DNA of 13,380 nt, taken from Candidatus Zixiibacteriota bacterium (GTDB lineage Bacteria > Zixibacteria > MSB-5A5 > GN15 > FEB-12). Below are positions 6,081 through 13,380 of the stretch, piece after piece (positions within the stretch are counted from its first letter, which is position 1; each line of letters begins with the position of its first letter). The stretch is taken from positions 1 through 13,380 of the forward strand of contig JACRAV010000081.1 in NCBI GenBank assembly GCA_016213305.1. Direction: 5' to 3'. The notes beneath the pieces are model-generated. The model ran no database searches, was not told the origin of the DNA, and was given only the letters and a program-made list of their open reading frames with translations. Both the position numbers and the translations under genes were made by a program.

Positions 6081-6086
6081 TCCTCC
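6081..6086 (-). promoter_or_regulatory. Ribosome binding site of the 5780-6076 gene
   Basis: On the minus strand GGAGGA precedes the ATG by four bases. It supports the 6076 start. Confidence 0.65.
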
Positions 6087-6109
6087 GGTTATAAACAGGT
6101 AAAAGTGGA

Positions 6110-6117
6110 CTTATAAT
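6110..6117. promoter_or_regulatory. Overlapping divergent -10-like elements
   Basis: The plus strand reads a perfect TATAAT at 6112-6117, pointing towards rnr; the minus strand reads TATAAG at 6115-6110, pointing towards the 5780-6076 gene and giving it a leader of roughly 27 bases. Neither has a good -35 box at 16-18 bases, although TTGACA lies close by on the minus strand (6122-6117). It may be a bidirectional promoter core. Confidence 0.35.
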
Positions 6118-6308
6118 GTCAATGTACGAGTCTCGGCGTTTTGGGGCAATAGGAATTTGCAGTGCATGTCGGCCCCAGCCGTCGTATCTACCTCACTGAA
6201 GACTATGGCCGCCGACTGCCAGAAAGCGGCATCTGCCTTCAAAGGCAATGCCAGCGTCACCTGCGGGATCAGGTTATTGTATTGATATACAATCGGTTGC
6301 GGGACCAT
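6111..6308 (-). CDS. Doubtful small ORF in the rnr upstream region
   Basis: A 65-codon frame begins MVPQPIVYQYNNLIPQVTLA and ends at TAA 6111-6113. It has alternating hydrophobic residues and reasonable codon use, and the stop of another frame (TAA overlapping its ATG, at 6307-6310) abuts it. It lacks a good Shine-Dalgarno sequence, has no recognisable motif, and its end runs into the putative promoter core. It could be a genuine short gene, the remnant of a larger decayed gene, or chance. Confidence 0.2.
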   Translation of the reverse strand: MVPQPIVYQYNNLIPQVTLALPLKADAAFWQSAAIVFSEVDTTAGADMHCKFLLPQNAETRTLTL

Positions 6309-6413
6309 TAGACGGTACTCAATTCTTCGTGGACCATCAGAACTATCTGCCAATTTGGCATATTGGGGAGCGATGGCGCTTGACTGGCGACCGGTTCCGG
6401 GATATCGTATGGC
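6118..6413 (+). other. Long upstream region or possible leader of rnr
   Basis: If transcription starts just after the TATAAT at 6112-6117, rnr would carry a leader of about 290 bases. I see no plus-strand gene in it. It contains a perfect 7-bp hairpin ATTGTAT/ATACAAT with a four-base loop at 6276-6293 and a CCAAT/ATTGG pair at 6350-6366. No strong Shine-Dalgarno sequence is seen before rnr, which is compatible with a regulated or structured leader but does not prove it. Confidence 0.3.
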
Positions 6414-8627
6414 ATGCCGCTGACTGACCGCCAGGTACTGGAATTTATCAAAGCCCAGAGCGATCGCCCCATGAAGCTCAAAGAGCTGGCGAGGGCGCTG
6501 GAAGTCTCCGCCGAGGAGTACCCCGCCCTGCGGCGGGCCGTCAAACAAATGATCGATGCCGGCGATCTGGTCATGCTCAAACGCAACCGGATCGGCGTGG
6601 CGGAGAAGATGAATCTGCTGGTAGGCAAAATCTCGATCGCCCGGACCGGCACCGGGTTTGTCAGCCGCGAAGGACAGGACGAAGATATTGTCATCCCATC
6701 ATCGGAGTTGCAAACCTCGCTCGACGGCGACGAAGTAGTGGTGCGGCTGACCGCCATCCGCGAGGGACGCCAGTACGGAACCGTCATCCGGGTCGCCAAA
6801 CGAGTGGCGCGCAATATCGTCGGAACATTCCGAATCAGCCGGAGTTGGCGATTCGTAGTTCCGGACAATCCCAAAATTCACCGCGATATTTATATCGCTC
6901 CGGACCAGACCCAAAACGCCAAAGAAGGCGAAAAAGTGGTGGCGGTGCTGACCGTCTGGGATGACCCGTATCAAAATCCCGAAGGCAAGATCATCGAGCG
7001 TCTCGGCCCGCCGCACGCGCCGGGGGTGGATATGCTGGCGGTGATCCGAAGTTTCAACTTCAATGACAAGTTTTCGGCCGACGTCTTAAGCGAAGCCGAG
7101 CAGGTGGCGGCGCGTCTGGACGACGGCGAATCGCACGGCAAGCGCCTCGATCTGACCCGCGAGTGCATCTACACCATCGATCCGGTGGACGCCAAGGATC
7201 ACGACGACGCGGTCGCGGTGGAGAAGACTTCCGAGGGGTACCGGCTGGGAGTGCATATTGCCGATGTCTCGTTTTATGTCGATGAAGGGGGGGCGCTCGA
7301 CCAGGAGGCGCTTCTGCGCGGCAATTCGGTCTATCTGCCGGGGACGGTGATACCGATGTTGCCGGAGATTCTGTCGAGCGACACCTGTTCTCTCCGCCCG
7401 CACCGGAATCGGCTAACCCATTCGGTATTCATCGACTTTGACCGGACCGGCAAACCGATCAAGTGGGAAATCAAGGACACCATTATTTCATCCAAAGCCA
7501 AACTCACCTACGAACAGGTGCAGGCATTTTTCGACGGCAAGGATGCCGCCTCGATTCCCAAAGCGGTCAGCGAAAATCTTCAGGTGGCCCGCCAGCTGGC
7601 TCAGATACTGTCGCAGAGGCGATTCTCCGAAGGGTCGCTGGATTTTGATCTCCCCGAATCATCGATTATCCTGAACGACCAGGGTGAAGTCGTCGAGCTG
7701 GGGAACCGGGTGCGGCTGGAATCGCACCGTCTGGTCGAGGAATTCATGCTGGCCGCCAATCGAGCGGTGGCGCTTGAGGTCTTCCGGCTGGGACAGCCCT
7801 TTTTGTACCGGGTCCACGACCGGCCCGATCACGAAAAAGTGCAGGCCTTCTCGTATATGATGGGCCGGCTGGGCCAGAAATTTCCCGTCTCGCCCAATCT
7901 GAAGCCGGTTCATTTCGCACGCTTTCTCAAGTCGGTCGAAAAAGTCCCCGAAGCCGATTTCATCAACGAATTGATGCTTCGCTCGATGCAAAAAGCGGTC
8001 TACCAGCGCGAAAACATCGGCCACTTCGGGCTGGCGTTCACCCACTACACCCATTTCACCTCGCCGATCCGGCGCTACCCCGACCTGGTGGTGCATCGAC
8101 TCCTGCGAAAGCTGAAGAAGGGCACGTACCCGCATGCCTTCGCCAAACGGGCGGCCGATGTGATCGATATGGTTGGTCATCATTGCTCGGAGACTGAGCG
8201 AACGGCCGAACAGGCCGAGCGGCTGGCCGTGAAGATAAAACAGGCGGCCTTCATGGCCAAACATGTGGGTGAGGAATACGACGGCGTGGTCTCCGGCGTC
8301 ACCCCGTTTGGATTCTTTGTCCGTCTGCTGGGGTTGGGCGCCGAGGGGATGGTGCGGATGTCAACGGTCGACGATGACTACTACATCTACGACGAGAAGC
8401 ATTATCAGATATCAGGGCGGCGGCGCGGGCGAAGTTTTCGTCTGGGCGACTCGATTCGGGTCGGCGTGCTGAAAGTTGACACGGTCAAAAGTGAAATCGA
8501 CCTGTATCCGGCGGAGAAAGCCGGAACAAAGAAAGCGACGGACAAACCGCTCCCTAAACCGGGCGGAGCGACCCGAAAAAAAAATCATCCCGCGATGAAG
8601 AAACGACGACACGGACGAAAGACATGA
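6414..8627 (+). CDS. rnr: Ribonuclease R, 3'-5' exoribonuclease (RNB family)
   Basis: RNase R processively degrades structured RNA from the 3' end in rRNA quality control, mRNA turnover and trans-translation. The 737 residues show the full family architecture: an N-terminal helix-turn-helix (about 1-65), cold-shock/OB domains (about 68-200), the RNB catalytic domain (about 240-565), an S1 domain (about 618-698) and a Lys/Arg-rich tail. The catalytic motif IDPVDAKDHDDAV at 255-267 retains all four metal-binding acids (D256, D262, D264, D265) with the 6-2-1 spacing of E. coli RNase R. The FTHYTHFTSPIRRYPDLVVHR block (542-562) and the helix with HHCSETERTAEQAERLA (589-605) are also typical. The ATG at 6414 gives a natural N-terminus, although its Shine-Dalgarno sequence is weak. 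The stop overlaps the next ATG (ATGA), so rnr leads a coupled operon. Confidence 0.96.
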   Translation: MPLTDRQVLEFIKAQSDRPMKLKELARALEVSAEEYPALRRAVKQMIDAGDLVMLKRNRIGVAEKMNLLVGKISIARTGTGFVSREGQDEDIVIPSSELQTSLDGDEVVVRLTAIREGRQYGTVIRVAKRVARNIVGTFRISRSWRFVVPDNPKIHRDIYIAPDQTQNAKEGEKVVAVLTVWDDPYQNPEGKIIERLGPPHAPGVDMLAVIRSFNFNDKFSADVLSEAEQVAARLDDGESHGKRLDLTRECIYTIDPVDAKDHDDAVAVEKTSEGYRLGVHIADVSFYVDEGGALDQEALLRGNSVYLPGTVIPMLPEILSSDTCSLRPHRNRLTHSVFIDFDRTGKPIKWEIKDTIISSKAKLTYEQVQAFFDGKDAASIPKAVSENLQVARQLAQILSQRRFSEGSLDFDLPESSIILNDQGEVVELGNRVRLESHRLVEEFMLAANRAVALEVFRLGQPFLYRVHDRPDHEKVQAFSYMMGRLGQKFPVSPNLKPVHFARFLKSVEKVPEADFINELMLRSMQKAVYQRENIGHFGLAFTHYTHFTSPIRRYPDLVVHRLLRKLKKGTYPHAFAKRAADVIDMVGHHCSETERTAEQAERLAVKIKQAAFMAKHVGEEYDGVVSGVTPFGFFVRLLGLGAEGMVRMSTVDDDYYIYDEKHYQISGRRRGRSFRLGDSIRVGVLKVDTVKSEIDLYPAEKAGTKKATDKPLPKPGGATRKKNHPAMKKRRHGRKT

Positions 8628-10084
8628 CGCAGAAATCAGACTCAAGCGCGATACTCCCCCCATCCGTCACGGCGCGCATCGCCATCTTCACCGATCCGCG
8701 CGACCAGTCGGCCAAGGAAATTGCTTGGAAACAGCTGGGCACGGTGGTCACCGGCCTGCCGGAACTGTACCGGGCGGCGCGCGAGGGACGGCTGGATATC
8801 ATACTGGTCGATGAGCGCCGGCAGGAGATAAACAATACCATTGCCAACAAACTCCGCCGCGACAACGGGCTGACCGAAATCTGGACGCTGGTGGAAGGGG
8901 ACGCGGCTCCGGAGGCGCGGGAATATATCGACGGATACATCTCACGTGATCTGGATCAGGTCGGGTTTGCGCGAAAGCTCGAAGACATTCTTGCCGACCG
9001 CGAACTACTGGCCCGATACCAGATAATCGCCCGGTCATCGGCGATGAAGGCAGTGGCCAGGATTATCGCGCGCATTGCGCCGACCGACGTTTCCGCGCTG
9101 GTGGTGGGACCGTCGGGTTCCGGCAAGGAACTGGTGGCCCGCGCGCTTCACCGTGACTCATTGCGCAAGGACCGGCCGTTCGTGGCGATCAATTGCGCGG
9201 CAATCGCCGAGGGAGTGCTGGAGTCGGAGTTGTTTGGACACGAGAAAGGATCGTTCACCGGCGCGGTCACCCGGCGCGACGGGCTGTTTTCCAAAGCCGA
9301 CGGCGGTACGATCTTCCTCGATGAAATCGGCGAAACCAAACCCGACACGCAGGTCAAACTGCTTCGTTTCCTCGAAGACGGAACATTTTATCCGGTGGGG
9401 TCATCGACCGCCCGCCGGGCCAATGTGCGGGTGGTGGCGGCCACCAACCGCGATCTGGTTGAAGCCATCGCCGAGCGTCAGTTCCGCGAGGATCTGTATT
9501 TCCGTCTCAGCGTGGTGAAGATCGTGCTTCCGCCCCTGCTGAATCGCAAGGGGGATATCCAGCCGCTACTGCAGTATTTCGTGGCCGATCATCCGGACCT
9601 TGATTTCTCCGATTCGGCGCTCGACCTTTTGCGGCGGTACGACTGGCCGGGAAACGTGCGCCAGCTGAAAAATTTCGCCACCCGCATGGCGGCGCTGAAA
9701 CCCAAAGGATTGATCGGCATCGACGATGTCGAGGCGTTCATCACCGAACAACACGTATCGGGCGGATCGACTCTGCCGGTGTCCACCGGCCGCACCACCG
9801 AAGAAGCGGGACAGGAACTGATCTATCGCGCCATTCTGTCATTGGGCAACGAGGTGCGCCTGCTTCGCGATCTGATCACCTCGCACCTTCCCAGCGAACC
9901 CGAAAGCGGCGATATCACGGCGGCCGCCGCCGCCCGAACCGCCGGCACCATGGACGAAATGGAACGAGTACTCATAGAAAAGGCGCTGGCCGAAACGAAA
10001 GGTAACCGCAAAGAAACTGCCCGGCGGTTGGGGATTGGTGAGCGAACGTTATATCGGAAACTGGGGAAGTACAAACTGCGGTAA
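8624..10084 (+). CDS. Sigma54-dependent transcriptional activator (AAA+/Fis-type HTH) with degenerate receiver-like N-terminus
   Basis: The 486-residue protein is a bacterial enhancer-binding protein that uses ATP to open sigma54 promoters. The AAA+ domain (about 135-375) has Walker A GPSGSGKE (162-169), the sigma54-contacting L1 loop as GSFTGA (209-214; the common form is GAFTGA), Walker B TIFLDEIGE (229-237), the REDLYFRLSVV arginine-finger region (288-298) and WPGNVRQL (341-348). A Fis-type helix-turn-helix ends the protein (GNRKETARRLGIGERTLYRKL, 460-480). Residues 1-130 look like an alternating beta/alpha receiver fold (IAIFTD, LDIILVDE) but lack the usual flanking motifs, so it may be a pseudo-receiver that is not phosphorylated. 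The ATG overlaps the rnr stop by four bases, and the 3' end overlaps the next gene. Its target promoters may include the sigma54-like site before mreB (inference). Confidence 0.92.
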   Translation: MTQKSDSSAILPPSVTARIAIFTDPRDQSAKEIAWKQLGTVVTGLPELYRAAREGRLDIILVDERRQEINNTIANKLRRDNGLTEIWTLVEGDAAPEAREYIDGYISRDLDQVGFARKLEDILADRELLARYQIIARSSAMKAVARIIARIAPTDVSALVVGPSGSGKELVARALHRDSLRKDRPFVAINCAAIAEGVLESELFGHEKGSFTGAVTRRDGLFSKADGGTIFLDEIGETKPDTQVKLLRFLEDGTFYPVGSSTARRANVRVVAATNRDLVEAIAERQFREDLYFRLSVVKIVLPPLLNRKGDIQPLLQYFVADHPDLDFSDSALDLLRRYDWPGNVRQLKNFATRMAALKPKGLIGIDDVEAFITEQHVSGGSTLPVSTGRTTEEAGQELIYRAILSLGNEVRLLRDLITSHLPSEPESGDITAAAAARTAGTMDEMERVLIEKALAETKGNRKETARRLGIGERTLYRKLGKYKLR

Positions 10085-11699
10085 GTTTGCCGTCCTTGTA
10101 CTCTTATTTGGCCTTTTGATCTTCGGGACCGCCTCCGCGCAGGAGGTGTCCACCGAGGTTCTTCCGTCCGAGGATGAACTTCTCGACGCCCTGATCAACG
10201 GCGAAATCGAATACGATGTCTATCTGACCCTCACCGATCTGTTGATAAACGGCGTCGATACGTCGCAGTTGTATATGTTCGACAACATCCCCGGTCTCCC
10301 AGCTCCGCGCTCCACCAGCCGGCGCTCACTGCTGGAGAACGAACAGGTGCGCGCGCTGGTCGGCGGAAATCGGCCACCCGCCGGCGGGCAGGGTTCGATT
10401 CGTTATCGATATGGACAGGAACTGGAAGACGCCGGTCGCGGCCGGTATCGCGCCGTATCCCGGTATGCGTTGACGCCGAACATCGAAGGCGCCCTCAGCA
10501 TGGCCCGCGAATACTCCGGACGCGAACGAATTCTCAGCCGATCACTCGATGTTCGCTTCGATTCGTCAAACATCGTGCGTCGAATGACATTGGGATCATT
10601 TCGGGAACGATTCGGCCTGGGCACGGCCATCGGATACAGGGGCAAACTGCTCTCTTCTTCGAATCAACTGAACGGGGAATCGATGCTGGTCCCGGATTGG
10701 GGAGGATACAACGGCGTCCGGCTCGAAATGACCCGCTCAGGTTTCAACTCAACGGTTTTGGCTTCATACAACCGAGATTCGTCGCATACACTTTTCACTC
10801 TCGGCGCTCGTGGAACTTACCGCCTGGGTGCGGTCAATCCGACCGCGATTCTGGCGACGCATCGACTGGCCAACCGGCAGAGCGGCACTCGGGTGTCGGT
10901 GTATAACGCGGCGGTGAATCTGTCGGGCGATGGTGATTTTGGAAGGTACGCGCTGGAGATCTGCAGTCAAACGGGGTGGCAGAAAGCGGAGGCCATCGTC
11001 ATCGAAACCGAGTTTGACCGGGGTCCCGGCGACATCATGCTGAGCGGCTGGGCGTACAGTCGCCGATTTCTGGACCTGGCGTCGGGAAGCCGCGCGGCCG
11101 GCTTATCGCGTACCGAAGAAATTGAGCCGGTCGATTTCCAATTTGCGAGGAAACGCGCCGGGCAATTTGGCGCGCTGGTAAAAACGAAATATCAACTGGG
11201 AACCATGACCCGGCTACTGCTCGACGGAATGATCGCGGCGCGCGTTACCGACACCTCGACGGCGCAGGGCCTGTTCGGCGTGGAACATCGGATTTCCTCC
11301 GGTCATGCTCTGCGCGGCGACATCATGTACAAGAGTAACGTGCGGCTCGGCGAGCCGGAAAAAGTGCATCGCCGGGGCCGTATCGAATGGCAATGGCAGG
11401 CATCCGACTGGCGGGCGCGGTCGGCGGTCGGATTCACCAATGAATCGTCATCGGGAGAATATTGGTCGCTGGTCGTGTCCATCACGCGCTCGATCGATCA
11501 GAACGAGCGCTGGCAAATCTGGTCGAATTGGCGGCGGATAAGTCACGGGCATATCGACTACTGGTATGGGTATCTGTCGTTCATGCAACCATTTCAAAAG
11601 CGAATCAGCGGCGGCGTGAAGTTCTCGGACACCTACAACCGAAGTTCGGTCAATCATCATTCGCCCGCGCTCACGCTGGAACTGGCGGTGCAACTGTGA
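10038..11699 (+). CDS. Exported HhH-type/beta-barrel outer membrane protein
   Basis: This protein of about 553 residues starts inside the 3' end of the sigma54 activator gene; GTG 10038 (or TTG 10035) is the only start that preserves the signal peptide (hydrophobic core about residues 17-30, ASA cleavage before QE at 35). After cleavage a short region, LLDALINGEIEYDVYLTLTD then GVDTSQLYMFDNIPGL (about 73-88), resembles a degenerate helix-hairpin-helix like those at the N-terminus of ComEA-family outer-membrane proteins in Bacteroidota. The rest is a long series of alternating, Arg/aromatic-rich strands consistent with an outer-membrane barrel, including LGSFRERFGLGTAIGYRGKLL and a C-terminal strand LTLELAVQL. 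Its stop overlaps the next start (GTGA). Function is unknown; an association with DNA or the surface is inferred from the HhH-like motif only. Confidence 0.7.
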   Translation: MSERYIGNWGSTNCGKFAVLVLLFGLLIFGTASAQEVSTEVLPSEDELLDALINGEIEYDVYLTLTDLLINGVDTSQLYMFDNIPGLPAPRSTSRRSLLENEQVRALVGGNRPPAGGQGSIRYRYGQELEDAGRGRYRAVSRYALTPNIEGALSMAREYSGRERILSRSLDVRFDSSNIVRRMTLGSFRERFGLGTAIGYRGKLLSSSNQLNGESMLVPDWGGYNGVRLEMTRSGFNSTVLASYNRDSSHTLFTLGARGTYRLGAVNPTAILATHRLANRQSGTRVSVYNAAVNLSGDGDFGRYALEICSQTGWQKAEAIVIETEFDRGPGDIMLSGWAYSRRFLDLASGSRAAGLSRTEEIEPVDFQFARKRAGQFGALVKTKYQLGTMTRLLLDGMIAARVTDTSTAQGLFGVEHRISSGHALRGDIMYKSNVRLGEPEKVHRRGRIEWQWQASDWRARSAVGFTNESSSGEYWSLVVSITRSIDQNERWQIWSNWRRISHGHIDYWYGYLSFMQPFQKRISGGVKFSDTYNRSSVNHHSPALTLELAVQL

Positions 11700-13321
11700 G
11701 CGCGCGCTTACTTCTCATCGTCAACGCGCTTTTTCTACTTCTCATGCCCTGTCTTGCCGGGGCGCGGGTGGTGGTCAATGAAGTTCTGTCCAACGAACCG
11801 GCCGGATACACCGGACTGGAATGGTTTGAACTGTACAACGACAGGGACGCGTACGTCGCTCTGGATTTCTATCAGGTCGCGGTCGGCGCAAGTCAGTTCA
11901 CGCTCAATCTGGTCATGCCGCCGCACGGATTTCTCGTCGTGTGCCGCAAATTGATCGGCACGCCGGTCAATCCCGGCTTCGAAACACAATGGGGGGACAA
12001 TTCCGGCGTCTGGGGTGATTCCCCAACAGAAAACTACCCGGTGATCGAGGCCGCCTTCAGTTTGCCGAACGCCGCCGGTTCGGTGGTCGTCTCGCTGGTC
12101 GGCACAACCGAATCATCACTCAGCTGGACAGCATCGGGAAACGATGGCGTCTCCTGGGAGCGGGAACGGCCGAATTCGGATGTGATAAAACCGTGTGCGA
12201 GTCCCTCCGGCTCGACTCCCGGACAGACAAACTCCCGCACACCGCTGGGGCTCGATCTGTCGCTGGATACGGTAATCGTCACCGCCGCGCGCGGCTCCGC
12301 GCAAATCACCATGGTGGTCGGAAGTCTGAGCTTGAATACCGTCACCGGCGGCGAGATCACGATCTTCTACGTCGATCCCGCCGACACCACCCGCACCGAC
12401 AGCCAGATTGTCGTCATCTCTCTTCCCACCATTGATACCGGCGTCACCACGGTGGTCAGCCATCAACTCTTGCTATCGGGCGCATACAATCGCGTCGGTG
12501 CGACCCTCAACCATGACGACCGTGATTACAACAATCGCAAAAACTTTGTCGCGCCGGGGTCGGGATTTCCGCCGATTGAGCTGTTCGAGGTCATGGCCAA
12601 TCCACAGGATGGTCTCTCAAGCGAGTGGATCGAAGTCCGAAACCGCGAGGATACGGCGGTCTCTCTGGCCGGATGGTGCGTCGGCGATTCGGTTCAATTA
12701 TCGCTTATCACCGCCTTGACCTCTGCCATTCCATCTCACGAATATCTGGTGCTGGCGCAGGATACGGCCAATGTTCGCGCTTTCTACCCGGGGTTCGGCG
12801 GATTGCTGATCGAGGTCAGCCCATGGCCAACGCTCAACAATTCCGGCGATCTGGTACGGCTGGTTGATTCCTTCGATCTTCTGGCCGATACCTTTGCGTT
12901 TACATCCGTGTTTGATTCCAACCAGACCTGGGGCAGACCGGAAAACGAAAATCGCTGGGGGCGCTCGGTCGATAACGGCGGCACACCGGGCGCGATCAAC
13001 AACGTCCGTTTCGCCCCGGCCGCACGGGCGCTCAAAGTGCGCGTGACGCCGCAGATCATTTCCCCCGACGGCGACGGGATTGACGATTCGGCCCTGATAC
13101 AGGTCGAGGCGCCACCGGCGGACGGGTTCACGGTCAGAATTTACGACGTCCAGGGGCGGCTGGTCCGCACCTTCGAGCATTCTGCGGTCGATCTCGCCCC
13201 GCAATATGTCTGGCAAGGTCGCGATGACGGCGGCGGGAAGCTTCCTCCGGGCATCTACATTCTGTTTGTCGAGGTCGAAGGGGTGGAGTCGATCAAGAAA
13301 ACAATCGTGGTGGCGCGATGA
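11696..13321 (+). CDS. Secreted lamin-tail-domain protein with C-terminal FlgD/gliding-type Ig domain
   Basis: The 541-residue product has a signal peptide (core about residues 4-19, cleavage near AGA-RV at 23). Two lamin-tail-type beta modules are visible: one from about 25-85 (VVVNEVLSNEPAGYTGLEWFELYN and later MPPHGFLVV), and one from about 295-435 (IELFEVMANP, SSEWIEVRNRED, AVSLAGWCVGD, HEYLVLAQD). Between them lies a beta-rich, CARDB-like linker. Residues about 447-541 form a FlgD-type Ig domain (IISPDGDGIDDS, VRIYDVQGRLVRTF, WQGRDDGGGKLPPGIYI), as often seen at the C-terminus of secreted FCB proteins and gliding or type IX cargo. The start GTG 11696 overlaps the previous stop; an upstream extension of this frame lies inside the barrel gene and was rejected. 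It pairs with that barrel gene as a probable surface complex (inference). Confidence 0.82.
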   Translation: MSARLLLIVNALFLLLMPCLAGARVVVNEVLSNEPAGYTGLEWFELYNDRDAYVALDFYQVAVGASQFTLNLVMPPHGFLVVCRKLIGTPVNPGFETQWGDNSGVWGDSPTENYPVIEAAFSLPNAAGSVVVSLVGTTESSLSWTASGNDGVSWERERPNSDVIKPCASPSGSTPGQTNSRTPLGLDLSLDTVIVTAARGSAQITMVVGSLSLNTVTGGEITIFYVDPADTTRTDSQIVVISLPTIDTGVTTVVSHQLLLSGAYNRVGATLNHDDRDYNNRKNFVAPGSGFPPIELFEVMANPQDGLSSEWIEVRNREDTAVSLAGWCVGDSVQLSLITALTSAIPSHEYLVLAQDTANVRAFYPGFGGLLIEVSPWPTLNNSGDLVRLVDSFDLLADTFAFTSVFDSNQTWGRPENENRWGRSVDNGGTPGAINNVRFAPAARALKVRVTPQIISPDGDGIDDSALIQVEAPPADGFTVRIYDVQGRLVRTFEHSAVDLAPQYVWQGRDDGGGKLPPGIYILFVEVEGVESIKKTIVVAR

Positions 13322-13380
13322 GAGCAAAGCTCCACCGAATGATTCTCTGGTCGTTTGCTTTCGTGCTTGGTGCCATCGCC
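13318..13380 (+). CDS. N-terminal fragment of another exported protein
   Basis: An ATG overlapping the stop of the lamin-tail gene (ATGA at 13318-13321) opens a frame to the window end. The 21 residues, beginning MRAKLHRMILWSFAFVLGAIA, are basic then hydrophobic, the form of a Sec signal peptide. The gene is cut by the window edge, so the product is unknown. The overlap makes it the next member of the same operon. Confidence 0.6.
   Translation, partial: MRAKLHRMILWSFAFVLGAIA

Noticed and set aside
7659..8264. 201-codon minus-strand frame in rnr
   Set aside because: Antisense shadow of the RNB catalytic domain, whose conserved motifs are intact on the plus strand.
11462..11695. Upstream extension of the lamin-tail protein frame
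   Set aside because: It lies wholly inside the barrel gene, and a signal peptide begins cleanly at GTG 11696 overlapping the preceding stop.

Overview
The window reads as a chromosomal segment of a Gram-negative, didermic bacterium of the FCB type. A candidate phylum such as Zixibacteria is my best guess, but this is inference from protein style, not a database match. Pointers are the abundance of Sec-exported envelope proteins, two outer-membrane barrel candidates, a secreted lamin-tail-domain protein with a FlgD/gliding-type C-terminal Ig domain, an actin-like MreB, an ECF sigma/zinc-finger anti-sigma pair and a sigma54 activator. Base composition is moderately GC-rich. No tRNA, rRNA, CRISPR array, insertion sequence or phage gene is visible.

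Layout. (1) 1-261: the 3' end of a mazG-like NTP pyrophosphohydrolase gene, followed by about 360 bases without a gene but with several perfect small hairpins. (2) 624-1847: a stand-alone secreted beta-barrel-like envelope protein, closed by a strong intrinsic terminator at 1871-1899. (3) 1900-2172: a non-coding stretch with a 10-bp perfect hairpin and a sigma54-like -24/-12 match, leading into mreB (2173-3201, TTG start), which has its own terminator and no mreC/mreD beside it. (4) 3304-5706: a tight four-gene unit of ECF sigma factor, ZAS-type anti-sigma factor and two Spy/CpxP-like periplasmic proteins, the last carrying a Met/Cys/His/Gly-rich insert. This looks like a self-contained envelope-stress or metal-sensing module. 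(5) 5737-5762: a bidirectional terminator shared with a convergent minus-strand gene for a small NIPSNAP/ABM-like dimeric alpha/beta-barrel protein (5780-6076). (6) 6077-6413: a divergent intergenic region with overlapping -10-like elements and a doubtful small minus-strand ORF. (7) 6414-13380: a long co-directional run of RNase R, a sigma54 enhancer-binding protein with a degenerate receiver-like N-terminus, an exported HhH/beta-barrel protein, a secreted lamin-tail-domain protein and the start of another exported protein. All junctions in this run overlap, which points to one translationally coupled operon.

How the genes may work together. The sigma/anti-sigma/Spy unit would sense periplasmic misfolding or metal through Spy-like proteins and retune transcription. 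The rnr-led operon joins RNA turnover, a sigma54 activator and cell-surface proteins. The HhH-barrel plus lamin-tail pair is the most intriguing part, because its parts are nucleic-acid or surface associated and its function is unassigned. These functional links are inferences from gene order and overlap only.
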